The translations under genes were made by a program, and so were the position numbers. A stretch of 64,000 nt of DNA from Kribbella voronezhensis (lineage in GTDB: Bacteria; Actinomycetota; Actinomycetes; Propionibacteriales; Kribbellaceae): positions 731,154-795,153 of the forward strand of contig NZ_SOCE01000001.1 of NCBI RefSeq assembly GCF_004365175.1, written 5' to 3'. This document shows positions 28,273-38,246 of the stretch, piece by piece. Below the pieces are notes generated by a model, which worked only from the letters and a program-made list of their open reading frames with translations, did not search any database and was not told the DNA's origin. Each line of letters opens with the position of its first letter. Position 1 is the stretch's first letter.

Positions 28273-29238
28273 CTAGGCGACGTGCATGCGTTGGTGTTGG
28301 CCCCAGCGGGCGTGTTCGGCGAACGCCTCGTCGTAGGCGTGGATCGCCATCTGGCAGACCTCCCCCGCCATCTGCGCCCGCGGTGATTCGGTGCTCCAGG
28401 CAAGCATCAGCCGGCGGTGGATCGGGTTGCCTGCCAGCGGCCGGGTCGTCACGTCGCTCGACAACATCCGGTACGACGTCGGCGAGATCAGCGCGACGCC
28501 CTGCCCACTGGTCACGAAGCCCATCAGTACCGAGGTGTCGACCGAGTGGTGCTCGACTCGCGGCACGAAGCCGGCCTGTTCACAAGCCGCCCGGAAGAGC
28601 ACGTGGAAACCACTGTCGTCCGGCGGTTCGCCGATCCACTCCTCGTTCGCCAGGTCGGCGAGGTCGATCTCCTTGCGGTGCCGGCTCGCCACGGCCAGCG
28701 GGTGGTCGGCGGCCATCACCACGTACGCCGTCTCGGACTCCACGATCGTGCGGGCCTCCACGCCCGCCGGGAGCCGCACTTCGAAGCCGGGAAACTCACG
28801 CAGCAACGCGAAGTCGAGCCGGCCGCTCTCCAGCTGCTGCAGCAGGACACTGGTGGCCCATTCGACCTCGATGCTCACCTGCTCGATCTCACCGTGGTCG
28901 CGCAGCCGGCTGGCGATCCCGGACATCGGCGCGGTCGGGAATCCACCCAGCCGTACGGCGCTGGACTCCACCGCCGTCATCGCCGAGACCGTCGCGGAGA
29001 GGTGGTCGACATCGACCAGGATCGCGCGCGCCCGGTCCACGGCGTACCGGCCCAGCGGGGTGGGGGTCACGCCGGTCCGGGAGCGCTCGAAGAGTTCACC
29101 GCCGAAGGCCGACTCGATCCGCTTCAGCTGCGCGGTCAGGCTCGGCTGGCTGACCTTGAGCCAGCGGGCGGCCCGTCCGACGGACCCCGCTTCTGCCACC
29201 AGGACCACCACCCGGAGGTGGCGCAGCTCGACGTTCAT
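28273..29238 (-). CDS. LysR-family transcriptional regulator
   Basis: Seen: 321 residues, usual LysR length. The N-terminal helix-turn-helix (NVELRHLRVVVLVAEAGSVG...VSQPSLTAQLKRIE) is followed by a periplasmic-binding-like effector domain. The domain is DNA-binding with a small-molecule co-inducer in characterised members. The ATG at 29238 fits the family N-terminus. There is no obvious divergent metabolic partner: upstream is the end of an ABC exporter operon, so the target cannot be read from context. The C-terminus MHVA directly precedes the shared terminator region. Confidence 0.92.
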   Translation of the reverse strand: MNVELRHLRVVVLVAEAGSVGRAARWLKVSQPSLTAQLKRIESAFGGELFERSRTGVTPTPLGRYAVDRARAILVDVDHLSATVSAMTAVESSAVRLGGFPTAPMSGIASRLRDHGEIEQVSIEVEWATSVLLQQLESGRLDFALLREFPGFEVRLPAGVEARTIVESETAYVVMAADHPLAVASRHRKEIDLADLANEEWIGEPPDDSGFHVLFRAACEQAGFVPRVEHHSVDTSVLMGFVTSGQGVALISPTSYRMLSSDVTTRPLAGNPIHRRLMLAWSTESPRAQMAGEVCQMAIHAYDEAFAEHARWGQHQRMHVA

Positions 29239-29377
29239 GCGTTGTGACCGTAGTCCAGATGCGCGCCCGCCACACAGTCATCCCGTATTGCGGTTTCGTC
29301 ACAGCCATCAAACTTTCTGTAACGCTCGCACCGGGATCCCGATAGACCTGCGCGATCGAGCCCAGACCCGAGCGATA

Positions 29378-30550
29378 TCAGCTCGCCTCGAGCGCGATCG
29401 CCTCGCGGTAGCCCAGCCGGCGGCCGGTCTTCAGCAGCGTCCGTTCGTACACCCTCGCCGCGAGCCGGACGATCCCGGCCGTCGCCACCAGCAGGATCAG
29501 GATGGCCAGCAGCGGCTGCCAGAGCGGCACGTGTTCGGTCAGCATCCGGCCCGGCATCGCCATCGAGGACGCGAACGGCACGAACGAAGCGATCGTCTTG
29601 GCCGAGGATCCGGCGAAAACCGAGAAGAAGAACGGGATCATCAGGATCATCTGGCCCGGCAACGTGGTCGACCCGAGGTCCTCCTGCCGCGTCGCGAGCG
29701 ACCCGGCGACCGCCCACAACCCCGCCAGCGCGACGAAGCCGAGGACGAAGAACACCACGAACCAGCCTGCGACCGGCGCGACCACCTTGAGGATGTCGGC
29801 CTGCCCGGTCGCCAACAAGCCGATCAGCGAAGCAGCCGCGATCACGACGATCTGCGACAAGGCCAGCACGGTGCTGCCGATCACCTTGCCCCACAGCAGC
29901 GCCCGGATCGGGATCGCGGCGGCCAGGATCTCGACCACCCGGCTCTCCTTCTCCTGCACGACACTCTGCGCGATCATCATGCCGAACCCGAGCGCGGTCA
30001 TGTAGAAGGCAAGCGCCAGCCCGATGTTCACGAAGTCGGCCACGATCTCGGGCAACGGACCCGGGTTCAGCAACCGCTCCTGTACTGCGGTGCCGGCGCG
30101 CAACTGCTCCGGGGTCAGCCCGGCCTTGCCCGCGTTCTGTTCCATTCCGAGGTTGACGACAGCTTCGCGCAGCGCGTTCTGGATGCTCTCGTCGAGCTGC
30201 TGGTCCCCAACGACGACGTACCCATCGGCACCGGGCACCAGCGCAGCCTTCGCGTCGCCGTCGGACACCAACCGCTCGGCGGCCGCCTGGTCGCTCACCC
30301 GGGTGACTTCGAAGGAGTCGCCGCCTTTGATCTGGTCAGCGGTCTGGACGATCTTGGCGCCCGCGTCGTTCAGTACTGCGATCTTGTCCGGCCCGCTGTG
30401 ACCGCTCAGCAGCGCCGGAATGATCACGGCCGCCAGCACCACCATCAACATCACCGCGGTGGATCCGAGGAAGGTCCGGTCGCGGATCTTCGTGCTGATC
30501 TCGCGGTGTGCCACCAGCTGCCAGGGGTACCGCAAGGTCTCGTCGGTCAT
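29378..30550 (-). CDS. ABC-2 type exporter permease (NatB-like)
   Basis: Membrane subunit of an ATP-driven exporter. Seen: 390 residues, one N-terminal helix (FLGSTAVMLMVVLAAVIIPALL), a large extracytoplasmic domain of about 130 residues, then six helices including GMMIAQSVVQEKESRVVEIL, the EKE-type cytoplasmic motif of ABC2_membrane_3 proteins. The ATG overlaps the ATPase stop (ATGA). Family members export sodium, drugs or peptides; here the substrate is unknown. It is the fourth gene in the order kinase, regulator, ATPase, permease. Confidence 0.9.
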   Translation of the reverse strand: MTDETLRYPWQLVAHREISTKIRDRTFLGSTAVMLMVVLAAVIIPALLSGHSGPDKIAVLNDAGAKIVQTADQIKGGDSFEVTRVSDQAAAERLVSDGDAKAALVPGADGYVVVGDQQLDESIQNALREAVVNLGMEQNAGKAGLTPEQLRAGTAVQERLLNPGPLPEIVADFVNIGLALAFYMTALGFGMMIAQSVVQEKESRVVEILAAAIPIRALLWGKVIGSTVLALSQIVVIAAASLIGLLATGQADILKVVAPVAGWFVVFFVLGFVALAGLWAVAGSLATRQEDLGSTTLPGQMILMIPFFFSVFAGSSAKTIASFVPFASSMAMPGRMLTEHVPLWQPLLAILILLVATAGIVRLAARVYERTLLKTGRRLGYREAIALEAS

Positions 30551-31437
30551 CGGGTCGCCTCTCGGAAGACATCGCTCAGCGCCACTCGTTCCGGCCCGAA
30601 CTCCAGTACCTGCCCGCGGCTGATCGCCTCCGCCAGGATCTGTTGCTCTCGGCCCCTTTCGCCCACGTCGAACAACGCCGTGGCACCGGCGACATCGCGG
30701 ACCGTGATGCCGCGGACGTCACGCAGCCAGCCCGCGTCGCCGTCGACGACCAGCCGGTACGTCGTACTCGGGCCGGCCGCGAGTTCGGAAACGGGGCCTG
30801 CGGCAACCACTTTGCCGCGGGCCAGCACGACCAGGTCGTCGCAGAGGCGTTCCACGAGTTCGAGCTGGTGACTGGAGAACAGCACCGGTACCTCAGGAGT
30901 GACCTCGTCGCGCAGCAGGTCCACCATCGCGTCGACGGCGAGCGGGTCCAGTCCGCTGAACGGCTCGTCGAGCACCAGCGCGATCGGTTCGTGGACCAGC
31001 GCGGCGGCGATCTGGACCCGCTGCTGGTTGCCCAGGGAGAGCGTCTCCAGCACATCGCCGGCCCGCTCGCTCAGCCCCAGCCGGCCGAGGATCTTGTCGG
31101 TCCGCTCGGCCGCCCGGAGCTGGTCGAGACCGTGCAGGCGACCGAAGAACACCAACTGGTCACGGATCTTCATCTTCGGGTACAGCCCGCGCTCCTCCGG
31201 CATGTAACCGAAGTCGCGACGCACGGCAGCGGTCAACGGCGAACCGTTCCACGACACCTGACCGGCCGACGCGGCCAGGACGCCGAGGACGATCCGCATC
31301 GTCGTCGTCTTGCCGGCCCCGTTCGCGCCGACGAACCCGGTCATCCGGCCCGGCACCACGTCGAAACTGACGTCGTCCAGCGCGAGGTGATCACCGAACC
31401 GCCGGGTCAGCCCAGCCACGCTCAGCATCCCGTTCAC
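30547..31437 (-). CDS. ABC exporter ATP-binding protein (NatA-like)
   Basis: ATPase paired with the following permease. Seen: 296 residues, Walker A GANGAGKTT, signature LSLGNQQRVQIAAAL (the LSLGN variant common in NatA/CcmA-type subfamilies), Walker B ALVLDEPFSGLD and a C-terminal DUF4162-like extension. The GTG at 31437 has GAGGAA immediately upstream and is preferred over the ATG at 31428, which lacks well-spaced support. It is 264 bases downstream of the response regulator, with an inverted repeat GTACTACG/CGTAGTAC (31623-31668) in the gap. Confidence 0.92.
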   Translation of the reverse strand: MNGMLSVAGLTRRFGDHLALDDVSFDVVPGRMTGFVGANGAGKTTTMRIVLGVLAASAGQVSWNGSPLTAAVRRDFGYMPEERGLYPKMKIRDQLVFFGRLHGLDQLRAAERTDKILGRLGLSERAGDVLETLSLGNQQRVQIAAALVHEPIALVLDEPFSGLDPLAVDAMVDLLRDEVTPEVPVLFSSHQLELVERLCDDLVVLARGKVVAAGPVSELAAGPSTTYRLVVDGDAGWLRDVRGITVRDVAGATALFDVGERGREQQILAEAISRGQVLEFGPERVALSDVFREATR

Positions 31438-31701
31438 CCGTTCCTCTACTCCTGCGGCACTCCTGCGAGTCCGGCACGCAATCCCGGACACTCCCGTTCG
31501 GAAGTGACTCCCACGCTAGTCACCGCAACCCTCCGCCCACGTCGCCCCGCAGTGTGACCCGCAAGGTCATCCGCAGGGTGGACAGCCCGACAGCTGCCCG
31601 TACTGCGGCGCGGCGCACGTCTGTACTACGGGCGCCTGCGCGCCTGCCGCCACCACGGGTCGTAGTACGGGCCCTCGGCAACCAGTGACTCGCGGTACGG
31701 G

Positions 31702-32379
31702 TCAGGGCGTGTGCTCGTCGCCGGGGATGACGAGGCCGCATTCGTAGGCGAAGACGACGGCCTGGACGCGGTCCCGGAGACCGAGCTTCAGCAGGACGCG
31801 GGAGACGTGGGTCTTCACGGTCGCCTCGCCGACAAAGAGTGCGTTGGCGATCTCGGTGTTGGTCAGGCCGCGGGCGATCAGGCCGAGTACCTCGCGCTCG
31901 CGATCGGTGAGGTCGGCCACCAGGTCCGGACGGTAGACCCGTTCGCCGCCGCCGGTGAACCGCTTGATCACCCGCCGGGTCACCTCGGGAGCGAGCAGCG
32001 CGTGTCCCGAGTGGACGATCTGGATCGCCTCGACGAGGTCCTCCGGCGCCGTGTTCTTCAGCAGGAAGCCGCTCGCACCGGCGCCGAGCGACTCGAACAG
32101 GTAGTCGTCACGGTCGAACGTGGTCAGGATGATCACCTTCCCGGCATCGGCGGCGACAATCCGCTGGGTCGCCGCGATGCCGTCGAGACCGGGCATCTGG
32201 ACGTCCATCAGGACGACGTCCGGCTGGAGCTTCTGCGCGAGCTCGACCGCCCGTTCGCCGTCCGCGGCCTCGCCGACCACCTCGATGTCGGGTTCCACCG
32301 ACAGGATCATCCGGAACCCGGCCCGGACCAGATCCTGGTCGTCCACCAGCAACACCCGCATCGCGGCCGTCTCACTCAC
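31702..32379 (-). CDS. NarL/LuxR-type response regulator
   Basis: Seen: 225 residues, receiver domain with acidic pocket (LLVDDQD), phosphoacceptor Asp59 (VVLMDVQMPG), the conserved threonine and lysine (ILTTFDR, GFLLKNTAPE) and a C-terminal GerE helix-turn-helix (LTDREREVLGLIARGLTNTE). The GTG at 32379 overlaps the kinase stop (GTGA). Paired with the adjacent DesK-type kinase; likely controls the NatAB-like exporter downstream, as in comparable loci. That target is inferred. Confidence 0.95.
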   Translation of the reverse strand: MSETAAMRVLLVDDQDLVRAGFRMILSVEPDIEVVGEAADGERAVELAQKLQPDVVLMDVQMPGLDGIAATQRIVAADAGKVIILTTFDRDDYLFESLGAGASGFLLKNTAPEDLVEAIQIVHSGHALLAPEVTRRVIKRFTGGGERVYRPDLVADLTDREREVLGLIARGLTNTEIANALFVGEATVKTHVSRVLLKLGLRDRVQAVVFAYECGLVIPGDEHTP

Positions 32380-34118
32380 GCCTTCTCCTCACCCTCGAAC
32401 CCACCCTGTACTCCGCGAGCCGCCGCGCCCCCGCGATCCACCGGCGCTCCGGAACCCGCCGCACCACCCGAATCCACCCGAGCCCCGGGAACCGTCACCC
32501 CGCCGCCAGAATCCACCCGAGCCGGGGGAACCGCCGCGGTATCGGAGTCCGCCCCAGCCCCAGGAACCGCCACCCCGCCGCCAGAATCCACCCGAGCCGG
32601 GGGAACCGCCGCGGTATCGGAGTCCGCCCCGGCCCCAGGAACCGCCACCCCGCCGCCAGAATCCACCCGAGCCCCGGGAACCCCCGCTCCGCCGGAATCC
32701 GGTCGAACCCCGGGAACCGCCGCACGGCCGGAATCCGCTCGAGCGCCGGAATCTTTCTGCGCCCCGAGCACGGCTTGGGTGGCCAGAGACGTTTGGTCGC
32801 CCGGGACGACCTGCAAAGGAATGCGGGCGCGGACCCGGAAGCCGCCGACGGGGCGGGGGCCGATCTCGCTCTCGCCGCCGAGGAGGCCGACTCGTTCGCG
32901 GATGCCGACATGACCCAGCCGGCTGCCGACCGGCGCGTGCTTCGGCCGGCCGTCGTCGATCACCTCGACCTCGACCGCCGAATCACCGAGGTAGCGCAAG
33001 GTCACATGGGCGCTCCGGGCCGTCGAGTGCCGGCGGACGTTGGTGAGCGCCTCCTGCGCGATCCGGTAGACCGACACCGAGATCGTCTCGGGCAGCTCGA
33101 TCGGCCGCCCGATCTGGTGGAAGCCGACCTGCAGTCCCTCTCCCCCGACGGTGGCGACCAGCGCCGGCAACCGGTCCGCGCCCGCCTGCGGCTCCTTGAG
33201 ACTCGGCGTACCGAGTTCGTCGTCGAGCTCCGGGTCGGCCGCACGCAGCATCCCGAGCAGCTGCCGCATCTCGTTGACCGCGGTACGGCTGGAGTTCTCG
33301 ATCACCGACAGCGCGTTCTTCGCCGCTTCCGGGTCCTTCTCCATCACCCGGCGAGCGCCCCCGGCCTGTACGCCGATGCTGCTGATGTGGTGAGCCACGA
33401 CATCGTGCAGCTCCCGCGAGATCCGCAGTCGCTCGTCGATCACGGCGCGACGGGCGTTCGCCTGCTGCTGGGCGGCCAGCTCGGCAGCCTGGGTCTCGAG
33501 TTCGTAGCGTTGCCGGGCACCTGCCCACGCAGTACGGCCCCAGAAGTAGGCGCCGAAGAAGTAGAGGACGTTCAGCGCGATGGCCAGCAGTACATAGGAG
33601 ACGTACGGCGACAGCAGGCCCTGCGCGGTCCCCTTGATCGAGTCGTGCCGCAGAGCCCGGACGAAGCCGGAGATGAGCCAGCCGAACATCCCGACGAAGA
33701 CGACGACCATGGTCACCTTCATGCGGCGCCGGTCCTTCGCCCACGCGGCAGCGGCGTACAGGGCCATGAACTGGGACGCCTGAGTGACCAGGTTGCTGCC
33801 GAACGCCCACGGCACCCGCTCGCCCGCGACGAAGAACAACACCGACACCGCGACCAGCGCCGCCAACGGGAACCGGCGCCGCAAGCACAGCGGCAGTGCG
33901 ATCGCAGCGCTCAGTACGTAGGCCTCGACGCCACCGATCCCGAGCTTGACCGGGCTCGGCGACGCCCCGCGGGCCAGTTCGGTGCCGAGCACGCCGGCGA
34001 CCGCCATGCCCAGACCGAGCAGCAGGTCACGACGCTGTTCGAGCCGGGACGGCCCAGGCCGGACCCACGCAACCGCAGGTGCCTCCGGTGGGGAGGGCTC
34101 CGGAACAGAGGTGGACAT
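32376..34118 (-). CDS. DesK-type sensor histidine kinase with repeat-rich C-terminal tail
   Basis: Seen: 580 residues. About six hydrophobic helices occupy residues 30-200, then a HisKA_3 dimerisation domain with phosphoacceptor histidine in [12 protein letters not shown] and a HATPase ([36 protein letters not shown]). The catalytic part ends near residue 430. A further tail of about 140 residues is made of imperfect repeats of the type [18 protein letters not shown], absent from ordinary members. The ATG at 34118 begins MSTSVPEPS; a frame extension upstream would overlap lipA's promoter. Sensing is presumably through the membrane domain as there is no large extracellular loop. Confidence 0.92.
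   Translation of the reverse strand: MSTSVPEPSPPEAPAVAWVRPGPSRLEQRRDLLLGLGMAVAGVLGTELARGASPSPVKLGIGGVEAYVLSAAIALPLCLRRRFPLAALVAVSVLFFVAGERVPWAFGSNLVTQASQFMALYAAAAWAKDRRRMKVTMVVVFVGMFGWLISGFVRALRHDSIKGTAQGLLSPYVSYVLLAIALNVLYFFGAYFWGRTAWAGARQRYELETQAAELAAQQQANARRAVIDERLRISRELHDVVAHHISSIGVQAGGARRVMEKDPEAAKNALSVIENSSRTAVNEMRQLLGMLRAADPELDDELGTPSLKEPQAGADRLPALVATVGGEGLQVGFHQIGRPIELPETISVSVYRIAQEALTNVRRHSTARSAHVTLRYLGDSAVEVEVIDDGRPKHAPVGSRLGHVGIRERVGLLGGESEIGPRPVGGFRVRARIPLQVVPGDQTSLATQAVLGAQKDSGARADSGRAAVPGVRPDSGGAGVPGARVDSGGGVAVPGAGADSDTAAVPPARVDSGGGVAVPGAGADSDTAAVPPARVDSGGGVTVPGARVDSGGAAGSGAPVDRGGAAARGVQGGFEGEEKA
32501..32673 (-). repeat. 75-bp tandem repeat in the histidine kinase tail
   Basis: Units start at 32501, 32576 and 32651; the first two are full length and nearly identical, the third matches for about 23 bases. 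The 25-residue period is in frame. Shorter degenerate relatives of the unit (core DSGGG/VPGA) flank it on both sides up to about 32760, so the tail grew by repeated duplication. Confidence 0.9.
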
Positions 34119-34191
34119 GGTTGCCCACCCTACGGGTGACAGCTCCTGTCCGGTGATTGGCTGCTGTCCGGCGCCGCGTACTCTGGTGGGC

Positions 34192-35136
34192 GTGACGATC
34201 GCCCCAGAAGGACGGAAGCTACTCAGGCTCGAGGTGCGCAACGCGGAGACCCCGATCGAGCGCAAACCCGAGTGGATCAAGACGCGCGCGAAGATGGGCC
34301 CGGAGTACACCAAGCTGCAGAAGCTGGTGAAGTCCGAAGAGCTCCACACGGTGTGTCAGGAAGCCGGCTGCCCGAACATCTTCGAGTGCTGGGAAGACCG
34401 CGAGGCCACCTTCCTGATCGGCGGCGACCAGTGCACCCGGCGCTGTGACTTCTGCCAGATCGACACCGGCAAGCCCGAGGCGCTGGACCGCGACGAGCCG
34501 CGCCGGGTCGCCGAGTCAGTCGTCAAGATGGGCCTGCGGTACGCCACCGTCACCGGCGTGGCCCGCGACGACCTGGAGGACGGCGGCGCCTGGCTGTACG
34601 CCGAGACGATCCGCCAGATCCACGCGCTCAACCCGGGCACCGGGGTCGAGATGCTCGCGCCCGACTTCAACGCCGTACCGGAGCAGTTGGCCGAGGTCTT
34701 CTCGTCCCGCCCCGAGGTGTTCGCGCACAACGTCGAGACGGTGCCGCGGATCTTCCGCCGGATCCGGCCCGGCTTCCGCTACGAGCGGTCGCTGGACGTG
34801 ATCACCCAGGCCCGCGACTACGGTCTGGTCACCAAGTCGAACCTGATCCTCGGCATGGGCGAGACGCGCGAGGAGGTCAGCCAGGCGCTGACCGACCTGC
34901 ACGACGCCGGCTGCGAGATCATCACCATCACCCAGTACCTGCGCCCGTCGGTGCGGCACCACCCGGTCGAGCGCTGGGTCCGGCCGGAAGAGTTCGTCGA
35001 GATGAAGGAGGAGGCCGAGGAGATCGGCTTCGCCGGAGTCATGTCCGGGCCGCTGGTGCGTTCGTCGTACCGGGCCGGTCGGCTGTACCGTCAGGCTGTG
35101 GAGTCGCGGATGACCTCCGCAACGACGGATGCTTAG
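34192..35136 (+). CDS. lipA: Lipoyl synthase (radical SAM)
   Basis: Inserts two sulfur atoms into protein-bound octanoyl groups made by LipB. Seen: 314 residues, auxiliary-cluster cysteines 55, 60 and 66 ([13 protein letters not shown]), radical SAM cysteines 81, 85 and 88 (CTRRCDFC) and the C-terminal RSSYRAG whose serine ligates the auxiliary cluster in studied enzymes. The GTG at 34192 gives the family start. Divergent from the histidine kinase by 73 bases. In M. tuberculosis lipB and lipA are adjacent; here 9.8 kb of other genes separate them. Confidence 0.97.
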   Translation: MTIAPEGRKLLRLEVRNAETPIERKPEWIKTRAKMGPEYTKLQKLVKSEELHTVCQEAGCPNIFECWEDREATFLIGGDQCTRRCDFCQIDTGKPEALDRDEPRRVAESVVKMGLRYATVTGVARDDLEDGGAWLYAETIRQIHALNPGTGVEMLAPDFNAVPEQLAEVFSSRPEVFAHNVETVPRIFRRIRPGFRYERSLDVITQARDYGLVTKSNLILGMGETREEVSQALTDLHDAGCEIITITQYLRPSVRHHPVERWVRPEEFVEMKEEAEEIGFAGVMSGPLVRSSYRAGRLYRQAVESRMTSATTDA

Positions 35137-35166
35137 GTTTTCGCTGAACAACGGACAAAGGTAGAG

Positions 35167-35862
35167 ATGGCCAAGAACGACGCGCCCGCCGAGAAGACCA
35201 GCCGGCTCAAGCAGATCCGGTCGGCGTACCAGCTGACCAAGAAGTCGGACCCGAAGATCGGGCTGATCCTTGCCGGGATCTTCCTCGGTGTCCTCGCGGT
35301 CTTCGCAGTCGTCGGCGTGCTGACCGGTCACCTGCTGGTGCTGCTGCCGCTCGGCTTCGCACTCGGCCTGCTGGCCGCCACGGTCGTCTTCGGCCGCCGG
35401 GTCGAGAAGGCGGCGTACAGCCAGATCGAGGGCCAGGCGGGTGCCGCCGCGTCCGCGCTGCAGACCCTGCGCCGCGGCTGGAACGTCACCCCGGCCGTCG
35501 CGGTCACGAAGAACGCGGACATCGTGCACCGGGTCGTCGGCCGGCCGGGCATCGTCCTGGTCGGCGAGGGCCAGCCGAGCCGGGTGAAGAACCTGCTCGC
35601 CGCCGAGGGCAAGAAGCACACCCGGGTCGCGGGTGGCGCGCCGGTGATCCAGCTCGTCGCCGGCAAGGGCGAGGGCGAGATCGACATCCGCAAGCTCACC
35701 AAGCACGTGATGAAGCTCCCGGCCGCCCTGCAGCCGTCGGAGATCACCGACCTGCTGCAGCGGCTCAAGGCGCTCGACGCGGTCCGTCCGCAGGTGCCGA
35801 TGCCGAAGGGCCCGGTCCCGACCAGCCTCAAGGGCGCCCGCCAGGCGATGAAGGGCCGCTGA
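35167..35862 (+). CDS. DUF4191 membrane protein
   Basis: Seen: 231 residues; a basic N-terminus (SRLKQIRSAYQLTKKSDPKIG), two adjacent transmembrane helices (about 35-80) and a cytoplasmic C-terminal domain ending in basic residues. Immediately follows lipA (30 bases), as Rv2219 follows lipA in M. tuberculosis, so it belongs to the conserved core. Function unknown; a role in lipoate metabolism is suggested only by this persistent neighbourhood. Confidence 0.92.
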   Translation: MAKNDAPAEKTSRLKQIRSAYQLTKKSDPKIGLILAGIFLGVLAVFAVVGVLTGHLLVLLPLGFALGLLAATVVFGRRVEKAAYSQIEGQAGAAASALQTLRRGWNVTPAVAVTKNADIVHRVVGRPGIVLVGEGQPSRVKNLLAAEGKKHTRVAGGAPVIQLVAGKGEGEIDIRKLTKHVMKLPAALQPSEITDLLQRLKALDAVRPQVPMPKGPVPTSLKGARQAMKGR

Positions 35863-36022
35863 GCCGCACACCGCATCACCGCGTTCCGTCGCTGGTGTAA
35901 CCGATCGCAGCCAGGGGCGTTCTCTAGGCGTGAGGACTCTTCTGTGCCTGGTGTTGCGGCACCTGATGGCCGATGGGTCATAGAGTGCGGCCAGGACAGC
36001 TCGAGTGGCGGGGGAGACGGAA

Positions 36023-37300
36023 GTGACGGATCTGATGCCGGCGGTACACCAGCCGGCGGCCGACCAGTGGCCGACCCTGGTCCGGCCACGCTCGAACCCG
36101 GTACGCCGGGCCGGCGCGCTCGCCGCGATCCGGATGGTCGCCAAGGACCTCCCGGTCACCATCCGCCTGGACAACAAGGCGTACGGGCTGGGCGGCCCAG
36201 GGATGCGAGTGCACCGCAGCGCGGCGTTCCTCGACCGGCTCGGACAGGACGCGGGGTCCGGGTTCGGCGAGGCCTATCTGGCCGGTGACTGGGACCCGGA
36301 GCCGGGCACCGACCTGGCCGACCTGCTGGTGCCGTTCGCCGAGCGGTTCAGCAACGACGAGACCCGGCACCTGCTGCCGAAGTGGGCGCAGTCGCTGCGC
36401 TGGCTGGTCACCCGGACCCAGCCGGGCGATCAGGACAACGACCGGGCCGGCGCGCGTGAGAACATCAGCCGCCACTACGACCTCAGCAACGCGATGTTCG
36501 CCGAGTTCCTCGATCCCTCGCTGACGTACTCGGCCGCGCTCTTCGGACCCGACGCGACCGCCGACCTGGGCTCGGCGTCGTACGACGAACTCTCGCCGGC
36601 CCAGCTCCGCAAACTCGATTCGATCCTGGACGCGGCCGGGGTGCACGCCGGCTCCCGCGTGCTCGACATCGGCTGCGGCTGGGCGAGCCTGGCGATCCGC
36701 GCCGCCCAGCGCGGTGCCTGGGTGACGGCGATCACGATCGCGTCCCAGCAGGCGCTGCTCGCCCAGCGGCGGATCGCCGACGCCGGCGTGAGCGACCGGG
36801 TCCAGGTTGCCCTGCGCGACTACCGCGACCAGATCGGCGAGTTCGACGCGGTGCTCAGCGTCGAGATGATCGAAGCCGTCGGCGAGAAGTACTGGCCGGT
36901 GTACTTCGACGTCATCGAACGCCGGCTCGCACCGGGCGGCGTCGCCGTCGTCCAGGCGATCGTGATGCCGCACGAGCGGATGCTTGCCACCCGCAACACC
37001 TTCACCTGGGTCCAGAAGTACATCTTCCCCGGCGGCCTGCTCCCCTCGGTCCACGCGATCCAGCAGGTGACCGCCGAGCACACGGGCCTGCAGGCGCAGG
37101 TACTGCGGCAGCTCGGCCCCGACTACGCCCGCACGCTCCGCATCTGGCGCAACCGCTTCATCGACCAGTGGCCGAACATCGAGGCCCTCGGCTTCGACTC
37201 CACCTTCCGCCGCATGTGGGAGTTCTACCTCGCCTACTCGGAAGCCGGCTTCCGCGCCGGCTACCTCGACGACGTCCAACTCCTGCTGACCAAGCGCTAG
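36023..37300 (+). CDS. Cyclopropane-fatty-acyl-phospholipid synthase-family methyltransferase
   Basis: Seen: 425 residues with the SAM-binding motif VLDIGCGWASLAIRAA, upstream family block ENISRHYDLSN and the conserved EMIEAVGEKYWP region (acidic active-site residues). Family knowledge: methylates double bonds of membrane lipid acyl chains to cyclopropane or methyl-branched products. The start is set at GTG 36023, which has GGGGGAG at workable spacing; a GTG at 36005 would add six residues but has no visible ribosome binding site. Exact product (cyclopropane, methyl-branched) not decidable. Confidence 0.92.
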   Translation: MTDLMPAVHQPAADQWPTLVRPRSNPVRRAGALAAIRMVAKDLPVTIRLDNKAYGLGGPGMRVHRSAAFLDRLGQDAGSGFGEAYLAGDWDPEPGTDLADLLVPFAERFSNDETRHLLPKWAQSLRWLVTRTQPGDQDNDRAGARENISRHYDLSNAMFAEFLDPSLTYSAALFGPDATADLGSASYDELSPAQLRKLDSILDAAGVHAGSRVLDIGCGWASLAIRAAQRGAWVTAITIASQQALLAQRRIADAGVSDRVQVALRDYRDQIGEFDAVLSVEMIEAVGEKYWPVYFDVIERRLAPGGVAVVQAIVMPHERMLATRNTFTWVQKYIFPGGLLPSVHAIQQVTAEHTGLQAQVLRQLGPDYARTLRIWRNRFIDQWPNIEALGFDSTFRRMWEFYLAYSEAGFRAGYLDDVQLLLTKR

Positions 37301-37406
37301 GCCACTCCCCCACCGGTGGTAACGCGACCGCGGAAAAGCGCTGTCTCACGCTCGGACCACGCCGTACTGTGCGATCGGGATTGTCGACCAGTGGGGAGTG
37401 AGCGCG

Positions 37407-38195
37407 GTGACGAAGATCGGTGAGCTGCCCGAGGTGGTGTCGCGCGAGGAGTGGATGGCCGCGCGCAAGGAGTTGCTGGCCAAGGAGAAGGAGCTGACCC
37501 GCGCCCGCGACGAGCTGAACGCTGAGCGGCGACGGCTGCCGATGGTCCGGGTGGACAGGCCCTACGAGTTCGACGGTCCGGACGGGAAGGTCAGTCTGCT
37601 GGACCTTTTCGACGGGCGTCCGCAACTGGTGATGCATCACTTCATGTTCGCGCCCGACTGGGACGAGGGCTGCCCGAGTTGTTCGTCGGCCGCCGACGGC
37701 ATCGGGCGGTTGCGGCAACTCCACGTCCGCAACACCACGCTCGTCGCGGTCTCCCGTGCCCCGTACGCGAAGCTGGCGGCGTACCGGGATCGGATGGGCT
37801 GGACGTTTCCCTGGTATTCGTCGTACGGCACCGCCTTCAACTACGACTTCCACGCGACCCTCGACGACCGGATCATGCCGGTCCTGCTGCATTTTCGCGA
37901 CGAAGGCGAGCTCGCCGAAGCCGGTACGCCGTGGACGGGTGGTCCGTGGACCGAGGACATGAACGGCGAGGAGGTGCCCGGTATCAGCGCGTTCCTACGG
38001 GTCGGCGACGAGGTGTTCCACACCTACTCGACGTACGGGCGTGGCATCGAGGAATTCCACAACGGCTATCACTACCTCGATCTCACCGCGCTCGGCCGGC
38101 AGGAGGCCTGGGAGGAGCCGAAGGGGCGCGCGGAACCACTCGGCCTGCAGGTCGGCGGGCCGAACATGCGCGTCCCCGACCAGTACGACCTTTAG
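37407..38195 (+). CDS. DUF899 thioredoxin-like protein
   Basis: Seen: 262 residues beginning VTKIGELPEVVSREEW, the typical start of DUF899 proteins, followed by the LLAKEKELTRARDELN helix and a thioredoxin-like core with HHFMFAPDWDEGCPSCSS (a CPSC-like pair) and SRAPYAKLAAYRDRMGW. GTG 37407 is favoured over GTG 37398, which overlaps its own GGGGA. No signal peptide. Family members are uncharacterised; the cysteine pair suggests redox activity. It stands alone between two unrelated genes. Confidence 0.9.
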   Translation: MTKIGELPEVVSREEWMAARKELLAKEKELTRARDELNAERRRLPMVRVDRPYEFDGPDGKVSLLDLFDGRPQLVMHHFMFAPDWDEGCPSCSSAADGIGRLRQLHVRNTTLVAVSRAPYAKLAAYRDRMGWTFPWYSSYGTAFNYDFHATLDDRIMPVLLHFRDEGELAEAGTPWTGGPWTEDMNGEEVPGISAFLRVGDEVFHTYSTYGRGIEEFHNGYHYLDLTALGRQEAWEEPKGRAEPLGLQVGGPNMRVPDQYDL

Positions 38196-38246
38196 GGCTG
38201 CTCTGGCAGTGTTCGTGGTGACGTCGACATCTGATGAGGTGGGTGC

